The translations under genes and the position numbers were made by a program. Shown piece after piece: positions 42,603-52,106 of a stretch of DNA of 64,000 nucleotides. Within the stretch, counting starts at the first letter, position 1, and every line of letters starts with the position of its first letter. The stretch comes from an uncultured Clostridia bacterium (lineage in GTDB: Bacteria; Bacillota; Clostridia; Lachnospirales; CAG-274), in the NCBI GenBank assembly GCA_947630475.1, contig CANRHR010000008.1, positions 1-64,000 on the forward strand, read 5' to 3'. The notes beneath the pieces are model-generated. The model did no database searches. It saw nothing but the letters and a program-made list of their open reading frames with translations, and was not told where the DNA came from.

Positions 42603-45428
42603 ATGCAGAAAAATAAGATTGTTATAAGAGGAGCAAGAGAGAATAATTTAAAAAACGTTAATCTTGAAATACCAAGAAATAAGTTTGTTGTATTTACAGG
42701 AGTCAGCGGATCGGGAAAGTCAAGCCTTGCCTTTGATACCATCTATGCCGAGGGGCGCAGAAGATATGTTGAAAGCCTTTCGTCTTATGCAAGAATGTTT
42801 TTGGGTCAGATGGACAAGCCTGATGTAGACAGTATAGAGGGATTGTCGCCCGCTGTTTCGATAGATCAAAAGACGACTAACAATAATCCTCGTTCAACCG
42901 TTGGCACAGTAACGGAAATTTATGACTATCTAAGGCTTTTATTTTCGAGAGCCGGCGTGCCGCATTGTCCGAAATGCGGAAAAGAAATAAAAAAACAAAC
43001 GGTAGATCAGATTGTCGATAAAATTAAATCTCTGGGAAACGGAGCTAAAATTCAGCTTCTCGCCCCTGTTGTAAAGGCAAGAAAAGGTCAGCATACAAAG
43101 ATTTTGGAAGATGCCAAAAAAAGCGGATATGTAAGGGTAAGGGTTGACGGCAGTATTTATGACTTAAGTGAAGAAATAAAGCTTGAAAAAAATAAAAAAC
43201 ACAGCATAGAAATTGTTGTTGACAGAATTGTTGTAAAAGATGGCATAGGGAAAAGACTTACAGAATCTGTTGAAGCTGTTATGGCGTTAAGCGGAGGGAC
43301 TCTTATTGTTGATGAGCCGGGAAAAGGAGAGCTTGTATTCAGCCAAAACTTTGCCTGCCCCGAATGTGGAATAAACATCGACAGTATCGAACCCAGAATG
43401 TTTTCTTTTAATAATCCGGCAGGAGCCTGCCCCGAATGCACAGGCCTTGGAGTTAAGCTTATTTTTGATGAAGATTTGATTGTACCCAACAAAAATTTAA
43501 GCATATCGCAGGGAGCAATAACAGTGTGGGGCTGGAACAACAGCTCAAACGACGGCAGTATGAGCAATTCGGTTTTTTCAGCTCTTGCCAAAAAATATAA
43601 TTTCAGTCTTGATACTCCTTATGAGGATCTTAGCGATGAAGTAAGAAATATACTTATGTACGGCGACGGCAGCACCTTAGAGGTTGAATATATAAGCGCA
43701 GGAATTAAAAAATATTATCCTTACGAATTTGAAGGGATAATAGGAAGCGTTTCAAGAAGATATAAAGAAACTTCATCCGAAACGGCAAGGCAGGAATATG
43801 AAGAGTTTATGACAGATATAGAATGTCCTTCCTGCAAGGGTCAAAGGCTTAAGCCCGAAATTCTTGCCGTTACCGTAGGCGGAAAAAACATATCCGATGT
43901 AACTAAGCTTTCGGTTAAGCAGGCAAAGCGCTTTTTTGAAGAGATAAAATTAAGTGAAAAACAAAGGCTTATATCAGCCCAAATTTTAACCGAAATTAAT
44001 GCAAGATTAGGCTTTATGTATGACGTCGGTTTGGATTATCTTACCCTCTCAAGGTGCGCAGGCACTCTTTCCGGCGGCGAGGCGCAGAGAATAAGGCTTG
44101 CAACACAGATAGGCTCCGGTCTTGTCGGTGTTTTGTATATTTTGGATGAACCAAGTATAGGGCTTCACCAGAGAGATAACGACAAGCTTTTAAATACTCT
44201 TAAAAATTTAAGGGATATAGGAAACTCTCTTATTGTTGTAGAGCATGATGAAGATACTATGCTTGAGTCTGATTATATTGTAGATGTCGGGCCCATGGCG
44301 GGCAGCAGAGGCGGAGAAATTGTTTTTGCCGGAACGCCGAATAAGCTTTTAAACTGTAAAAAATCAATAACGGGGGATTATTTAAGCGGAAGAAAAAAGA
44401 TAGAGGTGCCAAAAGAAAGAAAGCCTGTTGAAAATAAGCTTGTTATTAAAGGCGCCGCTGAAAATAATCTAAAAAATATCGATGTTGAAATACCGTTGGG
44501 AATGCTTGTTTTGGTAACAGGCGTTTCAGGCTCGGGCAAAAGCTCTCTTGTAAATCAAATTTTATATAAAAGCCTTGCAAGAGATTTGAACAGGGCTAAG
44601 GTTAAGCCCGGCAATTATAAAGAAATTACGGGTACGGAAATGCTCGATAAAATAATAGCCATTGATCAGTCGCCCATAGGCAGAACGCCGAGATCGAACC
44701 CGGCAACATACACAGGTCTTTTTGATATCATAAGAGATGTTTTTGCACAATGCCCCGAAGCAAAGCTTAGAGGATATTCAAAGGGAAGATTCAGCTTTAA
44801 TGTTAAAGGAGGACGCTGTGAGGCGTGCGGAGGAGATGGCATAATTAAAATCGAAATGCATTTTTTGCCCGATGTCTATGTTCCGTGTGAGGTATGCGGC
44901 GGCAAACGCTATAACAGAGAAACTCTCGAGGTTAAATATAAAGGAAAAACTATATCGGATGTTTTGGATATGACTATCGAAGAGGCTTATGTTTTTTTTG
45001 AAAATCAGCCGCGGCTTAAAGAAAAGCTTCAGGTTATGTGTGACGTAGGCTTGGGCTATATAAAGCTTGGACAATCATCAACAACACTTTCGGGCGGCGA
45101 GGCTCAAAGAGTTAAGCTGGCGGCGGAGCTTAGCCGCAGAAGCACAGGCAAAACAATTTATGTTTTGGACGAGCCTACAACGGGGCTTCACAGCGCTGAT
45201 GTCCATAGGCTTGTAGGGATATTAAAAAAGCTTGCCGAGGGAGGAAACAGCGTAATTGTTATAGAGCATAATCTTGATGTTATAAAAACGGCGGATTATA
45301 TTATAGATTTAGGCCCTGAAGGCGGCGACGGCGGCGGAGAAATTGTTGCCGTCGGAACACCTGAAGAAATTTGCAGAGTCGAAAAATCATATACAGGCAG
45401 GTATCTTAAAAAAATTCTTCAAAGATGA
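42603..45428 (+). CDS. uvrA: Excinuclease ABC subunit A
   Basis: This 941-residue ABC-type DNA damage sensor has two ATPase modules. The first P-loop is [14 protein letters not shown] (about 33-46), the second [14 protein letters not shown] (about 640-653). Signatures are [12 protein letters not shown] and [12 protein letters not shown]. Zinc modules are visible as [10 protein letters not shown]...CPECTGLG and CEACGGDG...CEVCGGKRY. Its length is standard. It forms an operon with uvrB, 3 bases upstream. No LexA box was clearly recognised before uvrB. Confidence 0.97.
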   Translation: MQKNKIVIRGARENNLKNVNLEIPRNKFVVFTGVSGSGKSSLAFDTIYAEGRRRYVESLSSYARMFLGQMDKPDVDSIEGLSPAVSIDQKTTNNNPRSTVGTVTEIYDYLRLLFSRAGVPHCPKCGKEIKKQTVDQIVDKIKSLGNGAKIQLLAPVVKARKGQHTKILEDAKKSGYVRVRVDGSIYDLSEEIKLEKNKKHSIEIVVDRIVVKDGIGKRLTESVEAVMALSGGTLIVDEPGKGELVFSQNFACPECGINIDSIEPRMFSFNNPAGACPECTGLGVKLIFDEDLIVPNKNLSISQGAITVWGWNNSSNDGSMSNSVFSALAKKYNFSLDTPYEDLSDEVRNILMYGDGSTLEVEYISAGIKKYYPYEFEGIIGSVSRRYKETSSETARQEYEEFMTDIECPSCKGQRLKPEILAVTVGGKNISDVTKLSVKQAKRFFEEIKLSEKQRLISAQILTEINARLGFMYDVGLDYLTLSRCAGTLSGGEAQRIRLATQIGSGLVGVLYILDEPSIGLHQRDNDKLLNTLKNLRDIGNSLIVVEHDEDTMLESDYIVDVGPMAGSRGGEIVFAGTPNKLLNCKKSITGDYLSGRKKIEVPKERKPVENKLVIKGAAENNLKNIDVEIPLGMLVLVTGVSGSGKSSLVNQILYKSLARDLNRAKVKPGNYKEITGTEMLDKIIAIDQSPIGRTPRSNPATYTGLFDIIRDVFAQCPEAKLRGYSKGRFSFNVKGGRCEACGGDGIIKIEMHFLPDVYVPCEVCGGKRYNRETLEVKYKGKTISDVLDMTIEEAYVFFENQPRLKEKLQVMCDVGLGYIKLGQSSTTLSGGEAQRVKLAAELSRRSTGKTIYVLDEPTTGLHSADVHRLVGILKKLAEGGNSVIVIEHNLDVIKTADYIIDLGPEGGDGGGEIVAVGTPEEICRVEKSYTGRYLKKILQR

Positions 45429-45453
45429 CAAATTTATACGAGAGGATATTTAA

Positions 45454-45753
45454 ATGAAAAAGGTTATTTCAAACTATATCAATTGCAGAAATGCTATTTT
45501 AAGAAGATTTGAATGTGATCAGGATTATTACGTTAAGCCTATTGAAGAATACAATTGGAAAATCAGAGAAAATCAAGGCATTTATTTCCTGCTGTATTGG
45601 AAAGGCAACGGGAAAGTGAATCAATGCGTCATAGTAAAAAAGGATAACATACCCTATGTTATGAAAGAAAGAGATTATACTATGATTGTATGTATAGAAT
45701 GTGTTAAAGTTGCGATAATTGCTTTAAATGACAAAGAGGTTTTTTATGACTGA
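45454..45753 (+). CDS. Small protein of unknown function downstream of uvrA
   Basis: This 99-residue cytoplasmic-looking protein contains an alternating beta pattern (GIYFLLYWKGNGKVNQCVIVKKDNIPYVM) and ends VKVAIIALNDKEVFYD. I do not recognise the family. GAGAGGATAT precedes ATG 45454. The last 8 bases overlap the start of the DUF1836 gene, so the two are probably co-translated. Base composition matches the neighbours. Confidence 0.7.
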   Translation: MKKVISNYINCRNAILRRFECDQDYYVKPIEEYNWKIRENQGIYFLLYWKGNGKVNQCVIVKKDNIPYVMKERDYTMIVCIECVKVAIIALNDKEVFYD

Positions 45754-46324
45754 AAAACAAATTGATCAAATATTAAAAGAGCTTATATGTACAGATATAA
45801 TCGAAGCTTCACAAATACCTGATATTCCGCTTTATATGGATCAGGTAACAACATTTGTTGAAGATCATCTGAGTTCGCTTAAAAGAAATGAGAATGACAA
45901 AATATTGACCAAAACTATGATAAATAACTACACAAAATTTGGTCTTATTAATCCTCCCATAAAAAAGAAATACGATAAAAACAGTATAATTAAGCTTATT
46001 TTAATTTATTATTTTAAAAATATAATTTCTATAAACGATATAAAAGAAATTTTAACAGGATTTGAAGAAGATAAAAATCAATTTTATTATGATTTTTTTA
46101 CAAAGCTTCAGCAGTATGACAATGAGGATATGCTTAAGAGCTTATCGGCTGAAGCAGACAGGCTGTTTGATGAGGATACGGATGAAAAAACCGGCTGCCT
46201 TTTTATAGCTCTTATGCTGATAAATCAGGCAAATATAAGAAAACAGGCGGCTGAAAGGCTGATAGACAAATACTTATCGGATGGAGATAACGATGGAAAA
46301 AAGAAAGCTGATAAGAAAAATTGA
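45746..46324 (+). CDS. DUF1836 domain protein
   Basis: This 192-residue protein matches the uncharacterised DUF1836 family. IPDIPLYMDQVTTFVEDHL is followed by a MerR-like helix-turn-helix stretch (LTKTMINNYTKFGLI), then a mostly helical C-terminal half and a Lys/Asp-rich tail. It may bind DNA or RNA, but its function is unknown. ATG 45746 is used, with AAGAGG upstream; the in-frame ATG at 45728 would place the site inside the gene. It overlaps the 99-residue gene before and the NusG_II gene after. Confidence 0.85.
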   Translation: MTEKQIDQILKELICTDIIEASQIPDIPLYMDQVTTFVEDHLSSLKRNENDKILTKTMINNYTKFGLINPPIKKKYDKNSIIKLILIYYFKNIISINDIKEILTGFEEDKNQFYYDFFTKLQQYDNEDMLKSLSAEADRLFDEDTDEKTGCLFIALMLINQANIRKQAAERLIDKYLSDGDNDGKKKADKKN

Positions 46325-46670
46325 TTTTTGGCTGATATTCGGCTTTGTTGTTATAGCATTGGCTTTTTATTCGGCATATAATTTTTTTAATCGATCGATG
46401 GCTGTAAAAGCCGAATTGGTTATAGACGGAACAACAGTAAAAGAGATTTCATTATCCGAAGATAAAATTTTTAATTTAGAGCAGGCGCCTAATATTACAT
46501 TTGAGGTAAAAAACGGCAGAATAAGGTTTAAACAATCAGACTGTCCGGATAAAATCTGTGTTAAAACAGGCTTTATTTCAAAAACCGGACAAATGGCTGT
46601 TTGTCTGCCAAACAAGGCTTCTATAAAAATAGTGGGATATAAAGATGATATCGACAGCGCTGCCGGCTAA
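46293..46670 (+). CDS. NusG domain II (EetA-like) membrane-anchored protein
   Basis: This 125-residue protein has one N-terminal membrane anchor (about 10-30) and an outer domain of the NusG_II type. Its signature is CPDKICVKTGFISKTGQMAVCLPNK, with a pair of cysteines around a Gly-Lys turn. Such proteins accompany Gx transporters and ApbE flavin transferases, as the next two genes do. ATG 46293 follows GGAGATAAC; an ATG 12 bases earlier has no site. A role in envelope redox reactions is inferred from the cluster. Confidence 0.8.
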   Translation: MEKRKLIRKIDFWLIFGFVVIALAFYSAYNFFNRSMAVKAELVIDGTTVKEISLSEDKIFNLEQAPNITFEVKNGRIRFKQSDCPDKICVKTGFISKTGQMAVCLPNKASIKIVGYKDDIDSAAG

Positions 46671-46690
46671 GACAAAAACAGGTGTATTAT

Positions 46691-47212
46691 ATGAAAAAAA
46701 CCAAAAAGCTCACCTTTAGAGCAATTCTTTTGACAATGATTATAGTTCTTTCAATTTTTGAAGCATCGCTTCCGCCCATGCCTTTTCTTCCGCCGGGGGT
46801 AAAGATTGGGCTTGCCAATGTTGTGGCAATGTATGCTTTGTTTTTTATAGGCAAATCTACAGCGTATGCATTAAGTGTGGCAAAATCAGTATTTGTTTTT
46901 ATTTCAAGGGGTGTTGTTGCCGGATTTTTGAGTATATGCGGAGGTATGCTTTCCATAACGATTATTGTTTTAATAGTTATTATTTTTAAAAACAAGCTCT
47001 CATATGTGGCTATAAGTATTTTTGGCGCGGTTTTTCATAATATAGGTCAGATTATAGCTTGTTTTTTTATCCTTGAGAGCAGCTATATTTTTTATTATAT
47101 ACCGTTTTTGATTTTATCCGGAGTTATTATGGGAACGGTTACGGGGATAGCGCTTAAAAGCATAATGCCGGCGTTGGATAAGCTTGGTTTGATTTTAAAC
47201 GACAAGCGTTAG
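46691..47212 (+). CDS. Gx transporter family membrane protein (EetB-like)
   Basis: This 173-residue integral membrane protein of the family formerly called heptaprenyl diphosphate synthase component I has five to six hydrophobic segments. Conserved LPPMPFLPPGVKIGLANVV and AVFHNIGQIIACF are present. The Gx family resembles ECF S-components and may import a small molecule, or take part in flavin-based electron transfer when linked to NusG_II and ApbE genes. ATG 46691 follows AGGTG; a GTG at 46682 is rejected. Second in the trio. Confidence 0.85.
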   Translation: MKKTKKLTFRAILLTMIIVLSIFEASLPPMPFLPPGVKIGLANVVAMYALFFIGKSTAYALSVAKSVFVFISRGVVAGFLSICGGMLSITIIVLIVIIFKNKLSYVAISIFGAVFHNIGQIIACFFILESSYIFYYIPFLILSGVIMGTVTGIALKSIMPALDKLGLILNDKR

Positions 47213-47275
47213 AAAACGTTGACCGGCAAGCGTAGTGCATCATTTCGTTTAAATAAAAGCAAAGGAAATTATAAA

Positions 47276-48316
47276 ATGAGCAAAATTTTAAGATTTATTT
47301 TGTCGGTTTTTATGATTATCTTATCAGGCTGTTCTTTTAATAATATATCTGAAAAAAGATATAATGAAGAATATTTTTCCTATTTTGATACATATTCAGT
47401 TTTTGAATGTTATGCGAAAAATGAGGATGAATTTAAAATCTATTCCGATATTGTAAAAAATGAGCTTGAGAAATATCACAGCTATTTTGATATATATAAT
47501 GAATATCCTCAGCTTAACAACATAAAGACTGTTAATGATAATGCAGGAATAAAGCCTGTTGAGGTTAATGAAGAAATTTTAAATTTAATTGAAGAGTGTC
47601 AAAACTGTTATGAGCAAACAGAAGGAGCGTTTAATATTGCGATGGGCTCTGTTTTAAGGCTGTGGCATGACGAAAGAGCAGCGGCGGAAGAAAATCCCGA
47701 TTTGGCAAAACTTCCGGATATGGATAACCTTAAAGAAGCTGCAAAGCATATCTCTTTTGACAACATTGAGCTTGATAAGGACAATTCAACCGTATTTATC
47801 TCAGACAGTAAAGAAAGCCTTGATCTTGGGGCGATTGCCAAAGGCTATGCCGCAAAAAAAACGGTTGAAAAACTTAAAGAGGCAGGAGTTGATTCGGCGC
47901 TTTTAAATCTCGGCGGAAATGTTTGCGTAATAGGCAAGCCGCATGATAAAGATAAATGGGTAATAGGGATTGAGAATACAGATGAAGAAAATAATATTAT
48001 AATTGCCGATAAGGTTTATGTAAATGATACGGCTGTTGTATCGAGTGGGGATTATCAAAGGTTTTATACTGTTGACGGAAAAAATTACCATCACATAATA
48101 GACAGCAAAACCCTTATGCCATCGGAAGAATTTAAGGCAGTTACCGTTATCTGCAAGGACAGTTGTATTGCCGATATGCTTTCAACCTCGCTTTTTGTAA
48201 TGCCTGTAAGCGATGGCAAAAAGCTTGCCGAAGATTATGGCGCCGAAGCCGTTTGGTACCATAAAAACGGCGATATTGACAAAACTTCGGGTTACGAGGA
48301 TTACTTGACCGATTAA
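47276..48316 (+). CDS. apbE: FAD:protein FMN transferase (lipoprotein)
   Basis: This 346-residue enzyme attaches FMN covalently to Ser/Thr in target proteins outside the membrane. A lipoprotein signal MSKILRFILSVFMIILSGC places it on the outer face of the membrane. Motifs include NIAMGSVLRLWHD, LDLGAIAKGYAAKK and ALLNLGGNV, with YHHIIDSKTLMP near the C terminus. ATG 47276 follows AAAGGAAA; a longer frame at 47219 would not start with a signal peptide. It ends the NusG_II-Gx-ApbE group; no FMN-binding target is seen next to it. Confidence 0.92.
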   Translation: MSKILRFILSVFMIILSGCSFNNISEKRYNEEYFSYFDTYSVFECYAKNEDEFKIYSDIVKNELEKYHSYFDIYNEYPQLNNIKTVNDNAGIKPVEVNEEILNLIEECQNCYEQTEGAFNIAMGSVLRLWHDERAAAEENPDLAKLPDMDNLKEAAKHISFDNIELDKDNSTVFISDSKESLDLGAIAKGYAAKKTVEKLKEAGVDSALLNLGGNVCVIGKPHDKDKWVIGIENTDEENNIIIADKVYVNDTAVVSSGDYQRFYTVDGKNYHHIIDSKTLMPSEEFKAVTVICKDSCIADMLSTSLFVMPVSDGKKLAEDYGAEAVWYHKNGDIDKTSGYEDYLTD

Positions 48317-48330
48317 AGGAGGTAAAATTT

Positions 48331-49515
48331 ATGCTTTTAAGCATAGGTATTGTTTTTATTTTGGGTATGCTTTTTGGTTGGATTTTTAAAAAGCTTAATC
48401 TTCCCGGACTCCTTGGAATGCTTATTGTCGGTATATTGCTGGGGCCGTATTCTTTAAATATTTTATCCGATAAGCTTATTTTGATTTCGGCGGATTTAAG
48501 GAAAATAGCTCTTATAATTATTCTTACAAGAGCGGGCTTAAATTTAAACATAAACGAGCTTAAAAGGGTAGGGCGTTCGGCTGCGCTGCTTTGTTTTTTG
48601 CCTGCCCTTGCGGAAATTTGCGGCGCTGTTTTGATTGCTCCGAGGCTGCTTAATTTAAGCATTGCCGAAGCTGCTGTTTTGGGAAGTGTTACGGCGGCTG
48701 TTTCACCTGCCGTGGTTGTGCCTAAGATGCTTAAATTAATGCAGGAAAAATATGGAACCGATAAGGGTATTCCTCAGATGATAATGGCAGGCGCTTCGGT
48801 TGATGACATTTTTGTTATAGTTTTATTTACCTCTTTTGTATCGGTGGTTTCGGGAAACAATGTTAATTTTGGAGATTTTTTGAAGATACCGGTTTCTATA
48901 ATAACAGGCATTGCTGTCGGCTGTATATTCGGAGCGGCTTTAAGCGTATTTTTTAAAAAATTTCATATAAGGGACAGCTTAAAGGTATTGATAATTTTAA
49001 GTCTTTCGTTTATTCTTGTAAGCGCCGAAGATGTTATAAGCTCATATATAGGCTTTTCGGGGCTTTTGGCAGTAATGGCGTTTGGGATTGTTTTTAACAG
49101 AAAAAATAAGCAAGCCGCAGAAAGGGTTTCGGTTAAATATTCAAAGCTTTGGATAGGAGCCGAAATCATGCTTTTTGTACTTGTTGGGGCAGAGGTAAAT
49201 ATAAGTTATGCTTTAAGGCTTGGGGTTGTATCCGTTGTTGCAATATTTCTGCTGCTTATATTCAGAATGGCGGGAGTGTTTGTATGTATGTTAAAAACAG
49301 AGCTTAATTTTAAACAAAGATTGTTTTGCATGATTTCTTATTCTCCCAAGGCTACCGTTCAGGCAGCCATAGGCGCAATCCCATTAAGCATGGGACTTTC
49401 CTGCGGAGATACCGTTCTTTGTGTTGCTGTTATTTCTATATTGATTACAGCGCCGTTGGGAGCGTTTTTTATTGATTTTACCTATAAAAAGCTGTTAAAT
49501 AAAAGTACGGCTTAA
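48331..49515 (+). CDS. Cation:proton antiporter (CPA family)
   Basis: This 394-residue membrane protein of the sodium/proton exchanger superfamily has about twelve membrane segments. The ion site contains two aspartates in AGASVDDIFVIVLF, as in CPA2-type electrogenic exchangers. GMLIVGILLGP and a late PKATVQAAIGAIPLSM are also typical. Ion (sodium or potassium) cannot be decided by eye. AAAGGAGGT precedes ATG 48331, 15 bases after apbE, and cbiET starts 32 bases later, so it may be transcribed with both neighbours. Confidence 0.87.
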   Translation: MLLSIGIVFILGMLFGWIFKKLNLPGLLGMLIVGILLGPYSLNILSDKLILISADLRKIALIIILTRAGLNLNINELKRVGRSAALLCFLPALAEICGAVLIAPRLLNLSIAEAAVLGSVTAAVSPAVVVPKMLKLMQEKYGTDKGIPQMIMAGASVDDIFVIVLFTSFVSVVSGNNVNFGDFLKIPVSIITGIAVGCIFGAALSVFFKKFHIRDSLKVLIILSLSFILVSAEDVISSYIGFSGLLAVMAFGIVFNRKNKQAAERVSVKYSKLWIGAEIMLFVLVGAEVNISYALRLGVVSVVAIFLLLIFRMAGVFVCMLKTELNFKQRLFCMISYSPKATVQAAIGAIPLSMGLSCGDTVLCVAVISILITAPLGAFFIDFTYKKLLNKSTA

Positions 49516-49546
49516 CATTTTGATAATACAAAGGATCTTTAATAAT

Positions 49547-50752
49547 ATGGAATTTATAATAATAGGCTCCGGAACGGGAAGCCCTTTCGTTTTGACCGAT
49601 GAAGCAAAGGACGCTGTTTTAAAATGCGGCGCAGTTTTTTCAACAGAAAGAATAGCATATACTTTTAAAGCCTTAAGAAGCGACATAAAGTCTGTGCCGT
49701 ATAATGAGCTTTTTAATTCGGCTATAGGCTGCGGCTGTGATAATGTAGGCATTTTGGTAAGCGGCGACGTTGGCTTTTTCAGCGGCGCAAAGTCATTAAA
49801 GGCAAGGCTTGAAAAGTATGGAAGCGTAAGGCTGATTTGTGCGCTTAGCTCTATGCAGTATTTTTTTTCAAAAATAGGAATGAGCTATGAGGATTGTGTT
49901 TTTTTAAGCGCTCATGGCAGAGAAACAGGAATCATCGGGGCGGCAAGCTATAATAAAAAAGTTTTTGTTTTGACAGGAGGAGGAAACTGCCGTAAAATTT
50001 TAAATGAGCTTGACAGCTTTAATATGGGATTTTTATATGCATATATCGGAGAAAACCTGTCGCTTGAAAACGAAAGAATTATACAGGGAAGAGTTTGCGA
50101 GTTAAAAGATAATGATTATGCCGAGTTAGCTGTTATTCTTATTGTTAACAATGAGGCTGCCGATAAAAGCATAATGTTTAAGGACAGTGACTTTATAAGA
50201 AGCACGGAGCCGTTAATACCTATGACAAAAGAGGAGATACGATATATAATTCTTGGAAGGCTTAATATAAAGCCAAACTTTGTATGCTGTGATATAGGAA
50301 GCGGAACAGGCTCCGTAAGCATAGAAATGGCAAAAAAGGCGTACAGAGGTATGGTTTACAGCGTTGATAAAAGCCGTGATGCGGTTTTGCTTTTAAAAGA
50401 AAATATAAAAAAAACAGGCTGCTATAATATAAAGCCCTTTGAAGGGGAGGCTTTGGATGTTATAAAAAATCTTCCGAATGTCGACGCTGTTTTTATAGGC
50501 GGCGGAGGAAAGGAGATTAAAAAAATAATAAAGGCATCATTTGAAAAAAATCAAAAAGCAATTACAATGGTGAGCGCTGTAAGCTTGGAAACGGCTTTCA
50601 GAGCATCGGAGGCCTTTGATGAGCTTGGCATAAAAAATAAAGAAATTATAACCGTAAATTCTTCAAGAGGCAGGAATATAGGAGGGCTGACGGTTATGAA
50701 AGCAAATAATCCCATAACCTTAATAAGCGGGGGCGGAGTTTATGATTCTTAA
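49547..50752 (+). CDS. cbiET: Fused cobalt-precorrin methyltransferase/decarboxylase CbiET
   Basis: The protein has 401 residues. The N-terminal part (1-205, IIGSGTGSPFVLT...GDVGFFSGAK) is CbiE, which methylates C5, with AdoMet-binding and DLxx-type loops. The C-terminal part (about 210-401, FVCCDIGSGTGSVSIEMA) is CbiT, a Rossmann methyltransferase that methylates C15 and removes the C12 acetate carboxyl. Fusions are usual in Clostridia. ATG 49547 follows AAAGGATC; an earlier TTG is rejected. It overlaps cbiA by 11 bases and begins the cobalamin run; no cobalamin riboswitch is seen before it. Confidence 0.93.
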   Translation: MEFIIIGSGTGSPFVLTDEAKDAVLKCGAVFSTERIAYTFKALRSDIKSVPYNELFNSAIGCGCDNVGILVSGDVGFFSGAKSLKARLEKYGSVRLICALSSMQYFFSKIGMSYEDCVFLSAHGRETGIIGAASYNKKVFVLTGGGNCRKILNELDSFNMGFLYAYIGENLSLENERIIQGRVCELKDNDYAELAVILIVNNEAADKSIMFKDSDFIRSTEPLIPMTKEEIRYIILGRLNIKPNFVCCDIGSGTGSVSIEMAKKAYRGMVYSVDKSRDAVLLLKENIKKTGCYNIKPFEGEALDVIKNLPNVDAVFIGGGGKEIKKIIKASFEKNQKAITMVSAVSLETAFRASEAFDELGIKNKEIITVNSSRGRNIGGLTVMKANNPITLISGGGVYDS

Positions 50753-52106
50753 TTTTCCCCGTATAATTATAGCTGCCGCAGGCAGTACGGCAGGAAAAAC
50801 AACGATAACCTGCGGTATTTTGAGGGCTTTAAAAAACAGAAACATAAAGGCTTGTCCCTTTAAAATAGGCCCCGATTATATAGATCCTATGATTCATAAA
50901 ATAGCCTCCGGTGAAAAATCAAGGAATTTGGATCTTCTGCTTATGGGAAGAAACGGTATTTTTAATTCTTTGTATAATTTTGGAGCAAAAAGCGATATCT
51001 CAATAATAGAAGGAGTTATGGGCTATTATGACGGCATAGGAACAACAAGCGATGCATCGGCCGCCGATATAGGCAATATAACTCAAACGCCTTGTGTGCT
51101 TGTTTTTAACCCAAACGGAATGGCTGTTTCCTGCGCCGCCGCTTTAAAGGGATTTTTGGAATTTAGACAAAATACTGTAAGGGCTGTTATTTTAAATAAT
51201 ATTAAGCCGTCTATTTTAAATTATTATAAAAATATTATAGAAAATGAGCTTGGGCTTGAAGTTTTGGGGTGTTTGCCGTTTGACGAAGAGATAAGCTTTA
51301 AAAGCAGGCATTTAGGGCTTATTGCAGATGAAACCGAGAGCATTGATAAAAAAATAAATAAAGCTGCACAGCTTTGCAGTGAATATATCGATACAGACAG
51401 ACTTTTGGAAATTGCAAAAACAGCCGGAAAGCCTGAATTTGAAAAAATTTATATAAAAAACATTTTAAGCCGTAAAGTTAAAATTGCCGCAGCTTATGAT
51501 AATGCATTTTGCTTTTATTATGAAGATAATTTGGAAATTTTGAGAAAAATGGGGGCGGAGCTTGAATTTTTTTCTCCTATTGCCGATAAAAAACTTCCGG
51601 ATAATATATCCGGCATATATATCGGAGGAGGCTATCCCGAGCTTTACTTAAAAGAATTATCAGAAAATATTTTTATAAAAGACGCTATTCGCTCCTCGGT
51701 TAAAGCGGGAATGCCTATTATTGCGGAATGTGGCGGCTTTATGTATTTGCAGGAAAGCATTGAGTACAAATTAAAAAAGTATGATATGTGCAAAATAATA
51801 AAAGGAAGATGCCGTATGAGTGACAGGCTTTCAAATTTTGGATATTTTAAGCTTAAGGCAAATACAGACAATATGCTTTTTAAAAAAGATTGCGAGGTTA
51901 ATGCGCATGAGTTTCATTATTCCGAAAGCGACAATAACGGAAGCTGCTTTACGGCTGAAAAAATCGGCTCGGGTAAAAAAAGAAACTGTATTTTCGCCGA
52001 TAACAATATTTTTGCCGGTTATCCTCATGTAAATTTCTATGGCTGCTTAAATGCGGCGCATAATTTTTTAAAAGCTTGTGAAAGGTGGGGCTTAAGTGAA
52101 AATTGA
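50742..52106 (+). CDS. cbiA: Cobyrinate a,c-diamide synthase
   Basis: This 454-residue ATP- and glutamine-dependent enzyme amidates the a and c side chains of cobyrinate. The ATP loop is AAAGSTAGKTTI (near 10-21) and the conserved KIGPDYIDPMIH follows. The C-terminal glutamine amidotransferase half has YIGGGYPELY and the nucleophile in ECGGFMYLQ. The start overlaps cbiET and the end overlaps cobT by 11 bases, signs of translational coupling. Later in the row, cbiP amidates the remaining positions. Confidence 0.95.
   Translation: MILNFPRIIIAAAGSTAGKTTITCGILRALKNRNIKACPFKIGPDYIDPMIHKIASGEKSRNLDLLLMGRNGIFNSLYNFGAKSDISIIEGVMGYYDGIGTTSDASAADIGNITQTPCVLVFNPNGMAVSCAAALKGFLEFRQNTVRAVILNNIKPSILNYYKNIIENELGLEVLGCLPFDEEISFKSRHLGLIADETESIDKKINKAAQLCSEYIDTDRLLEIAKTAGKPEFEKIYIKNILSRKVKIAAAYDNAFCFYYEDNLEILRKMGAELEFFSPIADKKLPDNISGIYIGGGYPELYLKELSENIFIKDAIRSSVKAGMPIIAECGGFMYLQESIEYKLKKYDMCKIIKGRCRMSDRLSNFGYFKLKANTDNMLFKKDCEVNAHEFHYSESDNNGSCFTAEKIGSGKKRNCIFADNNIFAGYPHVNFYGCLNAAHNFLKACERWGLSEN

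Noticed and set aside
48250..49546. A cobalamin riboswitch before the cobalamin genes
   Set aside because: No B12-box sequence was seen in the short gaps before the antiporter or cbiET.
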